Assembly: GCA_964637875.1 (NCBI GenBank)
Contig: CAZWXK010000035.1
Location: forward strand, 1-26,585
Source of the DNA: UBA5972 sp964637875
Lineage (GTDB): Bacteria > Pseudomonadota > Alphaproteobacteria > Rhodobacterales > Rhodobacteraceae
DNA: 26,585 bases
Direction of reading: 5' to 3'
The notes below the pieces were generated by a model, which was not told where the DNA came from, searched no databases, and was given only the letters and a program-made list of their open reading frames with translations. The translations under genes and the position numbers were made by a program. Below, in pieces: positions 24,657-26,585 of the stretch (position 1 is its first letter; the number at the start of each line of letters is the position of its first letter).

Positions 24657-25483
24657 CGCATCCCCGCCTCATCCCTTCGAACGGGCGGGTCGCGCATATC
24701 TCGTTGAAAGGCAGAATCGCGGCCGCCGAATATGTCGAGGGTCGCCTGATGCAGGTCATCCGGCCGGTTGCGGATCTGCTGCGCAGCCCGGGCGGCGGGC
24801 TGGACTGTCAATTGCTGTATGGGCAGAGGTTTCTCGTTCTCGAGGCGCAACACGGATATGCCTTCGGACAGAACCCGCGCGATGGCTATGTCGGATATGT
24901 CGCGCAAGACGCGCTGGGCCCGACCGTATCGGCAACCCACCGCGTTAGCGCGCTGGCGACTCATTGCTATGGGACGGCCGACATGAAATCCCGCCCGCTG
25001 CTGTCCTTGCCGATGGGGGCGCAGCTGTGCGTCACTGGCAGGCACAACCGCTTTGCCGCCCTGCCGGATGGTCGTTTCGTGCCATCGCAGCACCTTTCTC
25101 GGCTGGATCAGACAGCTGCCGATTTCGTGACCGTGGCGGAATCATTTCTCGGCATACCCTATCTGTGGGGTGGCAATTCCGTCTGGGGCATGGATTGCTC
25201 GGGCATGGTGATGCTGGCCCTGAATGCCGCCGGACGGGAATGCCCGCGCGACACCGACATGCAACAGGCCGGATTGGGCATGCCGGTCGCACCCGGTGCG
25301 ACACTCGAACGCGGCGATCTGGTTTTCTGGAAAGGCCATGTCGGGGTAATGCAGGACAGCACCAACGTGCTGCATGCCAATGCCCACCACATGATGGTGA
25401 CATCCGAGCCCCTTGCCAGGGTCGAAAGCCGGACAATGCGGGCCGGGGACGGCCCCATCATCGCGCGCCGGCGCCTACAATGA
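24653..25483 (+). CDS. NlpC/P60 family cysteine hydrolase with SH3-like domains
   Basis: The 276-residue protein has SH3-like regions (about 30-90 and 95-150) and a C-terminal NlpC/P60 domain with Cys182 in WGMDCSGM, His229 in WKGHVGVM and His241 in VLHANAHH. Such enzymes cut gamma-D-Glu-diaminopimelate peptides of murein. No signal peptide is seen, so it may recycle murein peptides in the cytoplasm. It is translationally coupled to the M17 aminopeptidase and its 3' end overlaps that of the convergent DUF2794 gene by 9 bp. Confidence 0.92.
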   Translation: MTHPRLIPSNGRVAHISLKGRIAAAEYVEGRLMQVIRPVADLLRSPGGGLDCQLLYGQRFLVLEAQHGYAFGQNPRDGYVGYVAQDALGPTVSATHRVSALATHCYGTADMKSRPLLSLPMGAQLCVTGRHNRFAALPDGRFVPSQHLSRLDQTAADFVTVAESFLGIPYLWGGNSVWGMDCSGMVMLALNAAGRECPRDTDMQQAGLGMPVAPGATLERGDLVFWKGHVGVMQDSTNVLHANAHHMMVTSEPLARVESRTMRAGDGPIIARRRLQ

Positions 25484-25822
25484 ACGAATGAGCTTGCGCT
25501 CAAGCACCCTCAGAACCGTCCCGAGATCATGCCCGCGGCGCAAGATTCGCCCATCCATGCCCAGAACTGCGTATTGCCCCTGCCGTGCCGCCAGTCGCGG
25601 ACGTTTCTCGATTCGGTAAAGGGGGTGTTCGGCGGTGCGGCGAAAGACCGAAAAGACAGCGACATCCTGAAGCAGGGATATGCCATAGTCGCGCCACTCG
25701 CCAGCGGCAACCATGCGGCCATAGAGGGGCAGAATCAGTGCCAGCTCGCGCCGGTGAAAGCTGACCCGATCACCTTGCGCGGGGGCAGGCATTCGGATTT
25801 GCGCGGGTTTCACGACCTTCAT
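25475..25822 (-). CDS. DUF2794 protein of unknown function
   Basis: The product has the DUF2794 core, common in alphaproteobacteria: RVSFHRRELALILPLYGRMVAAGEWRDYGISLLQDVAVFSVFRRTAEHPLYRIEKRPRLA, then a YAVLGMDGRILRRGHDL end. About 115 residues result from the ATG at 25822; an ATG at 25852 would add ten, and neither has a good Shine-Dalgarno. Function is unknown. It converges on and overlaps the NlpC/P60 gene. Confidence 0.85.
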   Translation of the reverse strand: MKVVKPAQIRMPAPAQGDRVSFHRRELALILPLYGRMVAAGEWRDYGISLLQDVAVFSVFRRTAEHPLYRIEKRPRLAARQGQYAVLGMDGRILRRGHDLGTVLRVLERKLIRSL

Positions 25823-25964
25823 TGTTTCAGTCTGAAGGTAAATTCCAACCATATCAAGCGTATTGGCCGGCTATTCACATCAATCAAGGAATCGCCCCCA
25901 TGTTGCCCGGAAGAGTTCGCATTACCTCCCGGATTCCGCCCCGTTTGCCGGCGATACAACTACC

Positions 25965-26037
25965 TGTAGCGAGTAACAGCTCACTCCGGTGTCGCGGCAA
26001 TCAGCCCCCACCCAGACCCGCGGCACCGGAGGCTACA
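25965..26037 (+). ncRNA. Structured RNA element, copy 1 (three-way junction)
   Basis: TGTAGC (25965-25970) pairs with GCTACA (26032-26037) as P1. P2 is a short hairpin GAG/CTC (25971-25982). P3 is a 14-bp stem (25984-25997 with 26018-26031, one G-U) capped by a 20-nt loop containing CAGCCCCCACCCAGA (26002-26016). A strong terminator follows 15 nt later. A 48-codon frame from 25900 runs through it, but the matching frame in the other copies has stops, which argues for RNA, not protein. The family is not recognised. Confidence 0.65.
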
Positions 26038-26052
26038 TTTCACTGAGCGACT

Positions 26053-26083
26053 GCCCCCGTCATTATTGCCGGGGGCTTTTTTT
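26053..26083 (+). terminator. Intrinsic terminator after copy 1
   Basis: GCCCCCG (26053-26059) pairs with CGGGGGC (26070-26076) across a 10-nt loop and is followed by seven T residues. It fixes the plus strand as the transcribed strand for the structured element. Its 5' half, GCCCCC, is the same as the core of the conserved loop of copy 1. Confidence 0.88.
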
Positions 26084-26148
26084 CGCCCCGCGGCACCGTT
26101 TCCAAAACGGAAACCCAGAGTTTCGGAAACCCCGTGTGTTTGCCGCCT

Positions 26149-26168
26149 TTTGGCCCCGTTTGGCCCCG
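26149..26168. repeat. Tandem direct repeat of 10 bp
   Basis: TTTGGCCCCG occurs twice in a row (26149-26158 and 26159-26168), just upstream of copy 2. A GTTTCC/GGAAAC hairpin lies at 26098-26114. No gene is seen in 26084-26195. Confidence 0.7.
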
Positions 26169-26195
26169 CTTCTGGCCCGAATCCCCCGCGATAAA

Positions 26196-26278
26196 GAGGT
26201 TGTAGCGAGCGAAGGCTCACCCCGGCACCGCAGTTGATTTCAGCCCCCACCCAGAGCTGCGGTGTCGGGAACTACCTC
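26196..26278 (+). ncRNA. Structured RNA element, copy 2
   Basis: GTAG (26202-26205) pairs with CTAC (26272-26275), extended by GAG/CTC after a bulge. P2 is GAGC-GAAG-GCTC (26207-26218). P3 is 13 bp (26221-26233 with 26257-26269, one G-U) with a 23-nt loop containing CAGCCCCCACCCAGA (26241-26255). The P3 stem sequence differs from copy 1 at most positions yet stays paired. Confidence 0.65.
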
Positions 26279-26281
26279 GAC

Positions 26282-26314
26282 CGATCCGCCCTGTCGATCC
26301 GGCAGGGCGGATCG
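26282..26314. repeat. Perfect 12-bp inverted repeat after copy 2
   Basis: CGATCCGCCCTG (26282-26293) and CAGGGCGGATCG (26303-26314) pair perfectly across a 9-nt loop, four bases after copy 2. There is no T-run, so it is at best a weak terminator or a protein-binding site. The following 26315-26452 has no supported gene. Confidence 0.7.
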
Positions 26315-26452
26315 CGTTCGGGTCGTGTGATTCCATGCGCGCCACCCGCCGCCAGGGTCGTGCCGGGCAGACTCACGATACTGTAACCAAATGCCGTGAA
26401 ATTGCCCTTTTGTTTCCAAACCGCCGCCTGCTTCGAGTCTCAAGACTTGGGC

Positions 26453-26517
26453 CGTAGCTGACAAGCTTCCCTCGGCGTCGCGTTGAACAGCCCCCACCCA
26501 GATGCGCGACGCCGAGG
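26453..26517 (+). ncRNA. Structured RNA element, copy 3
   Basis: CGTAGC (26453-26458) starts the copy; a short AGCT/AGCT hairpin (26456-26467) takes the place of P2. P3 is a perfect 13-bp stem plus a T-G pair (26470-26483 with 26504-26517) with a 20-nt loop containing CAGCCCCCACCCAGA (26488-26502). The partner of GTAG is missing downstream, so P1 is not formed here. The window ends 68 nt later with no gene seen. Confidence 0.6.
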
Positions 26518-26585
26518 ATCTCTCCCGTTCTGAACCCACGCGCTTGCGCAAAACGCATTTTCCGGTGGCTCTGCCTGTTCTAGAG

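Noticed and set aside
25900..26046. 48-codon ORF with a Shine-Dalgarno running through copy 1
   Set aside because: The same frame in copies 2 and 3 is broken by stops while the RNA pairing is kept.
25965..26517. CRISPR array or integron attC sites
   Set aside because: Repeats are about 240 nt apart, the stems vary, and no attC core sites or cas genes are visible.
25965..26517. REP elements, because of the 5' GTAG
   Set aside because: REP hairpins are shorter and have no conserved 15-nt loop; no RAYT gene is in the window. Not fully excluded.

Overview
The window is GC-rich chromosomal DNA of an alphaproteobacterium, most likely a member of the Rhodobacteraceae. The evidence is the str operon, a DUF2794 gene, the CnoX/LON-domain/Trm112 cluster, a split MnmC pair, an FnrL-type FNR box and a stem-loop whose arms resemble spacer repeats I associate with that family. 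The family assignment is from recognition only; no search was run.

Layout: 1-3314 is the str operon on the minus strand (rpsL, rpsG, fusA, start of tuf) with a clear sigma-70-type promoter and a leader of about 200 nt. 3521-4107 holds a possible small ORF coupled to a GNAT acetyltransferase. 4108-4991 has no solid protein gene; it carries a long inverted repeat and then a perfect FNR box placed for class II activation of an apparent small RNA with a strong terminator. 4992-7375 has a YieF/ChrR-like flavin reductase, a DAO-family oxidoreductase and, divergently, MnmD. 7403-9367 is a soluble lytic transglycosylase. 9523-13897 carries dapA, a small two-TM ion channel, smpB, a small membrane protein, sseA and an aromatic/aspartate aminotransferase. 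13898-14301 is an unusual leader before a cyclopropane-fatty-acid synthase gene: a 19-codon ORF with a near-perfect Shine-Dalgarno and, downstream, an anti-Shine-Dalgarno mimic. arfB follows.

16262-19464 is a complete merRTPFA mercury-resistance operon with a textbook MerR operator (19-bp spacer). It lies next to tRNA-Pro(CGG). 19701-23105 is a minus-strand run: Trm112-like protein, LON-domain protein, CnoX-like thioredoxin-TPR protein, exonuclease III and beta-carbonic anhydrase. 23268-25483 is a plus-strand pair, an M17 aminopeptidase overlapping an NlpC/P60 hydrolase, with a convergent DUF2794 gene.

The most striking signal is at 25965-26517. Three copies of a structured element lie about 240 nt apart in an otherwise gene-free stretch. 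Each has a GTAGC start, a short hairpin and a 13-14 bp hairpin whose stem differs in sequence but keeps pairing, capped by an invariant 15-nt C-rich loop. Copy 1 is followed by a strong intrinsic terminator. I do not recognise this RNA family and consider it the best candidate for something undescribed.
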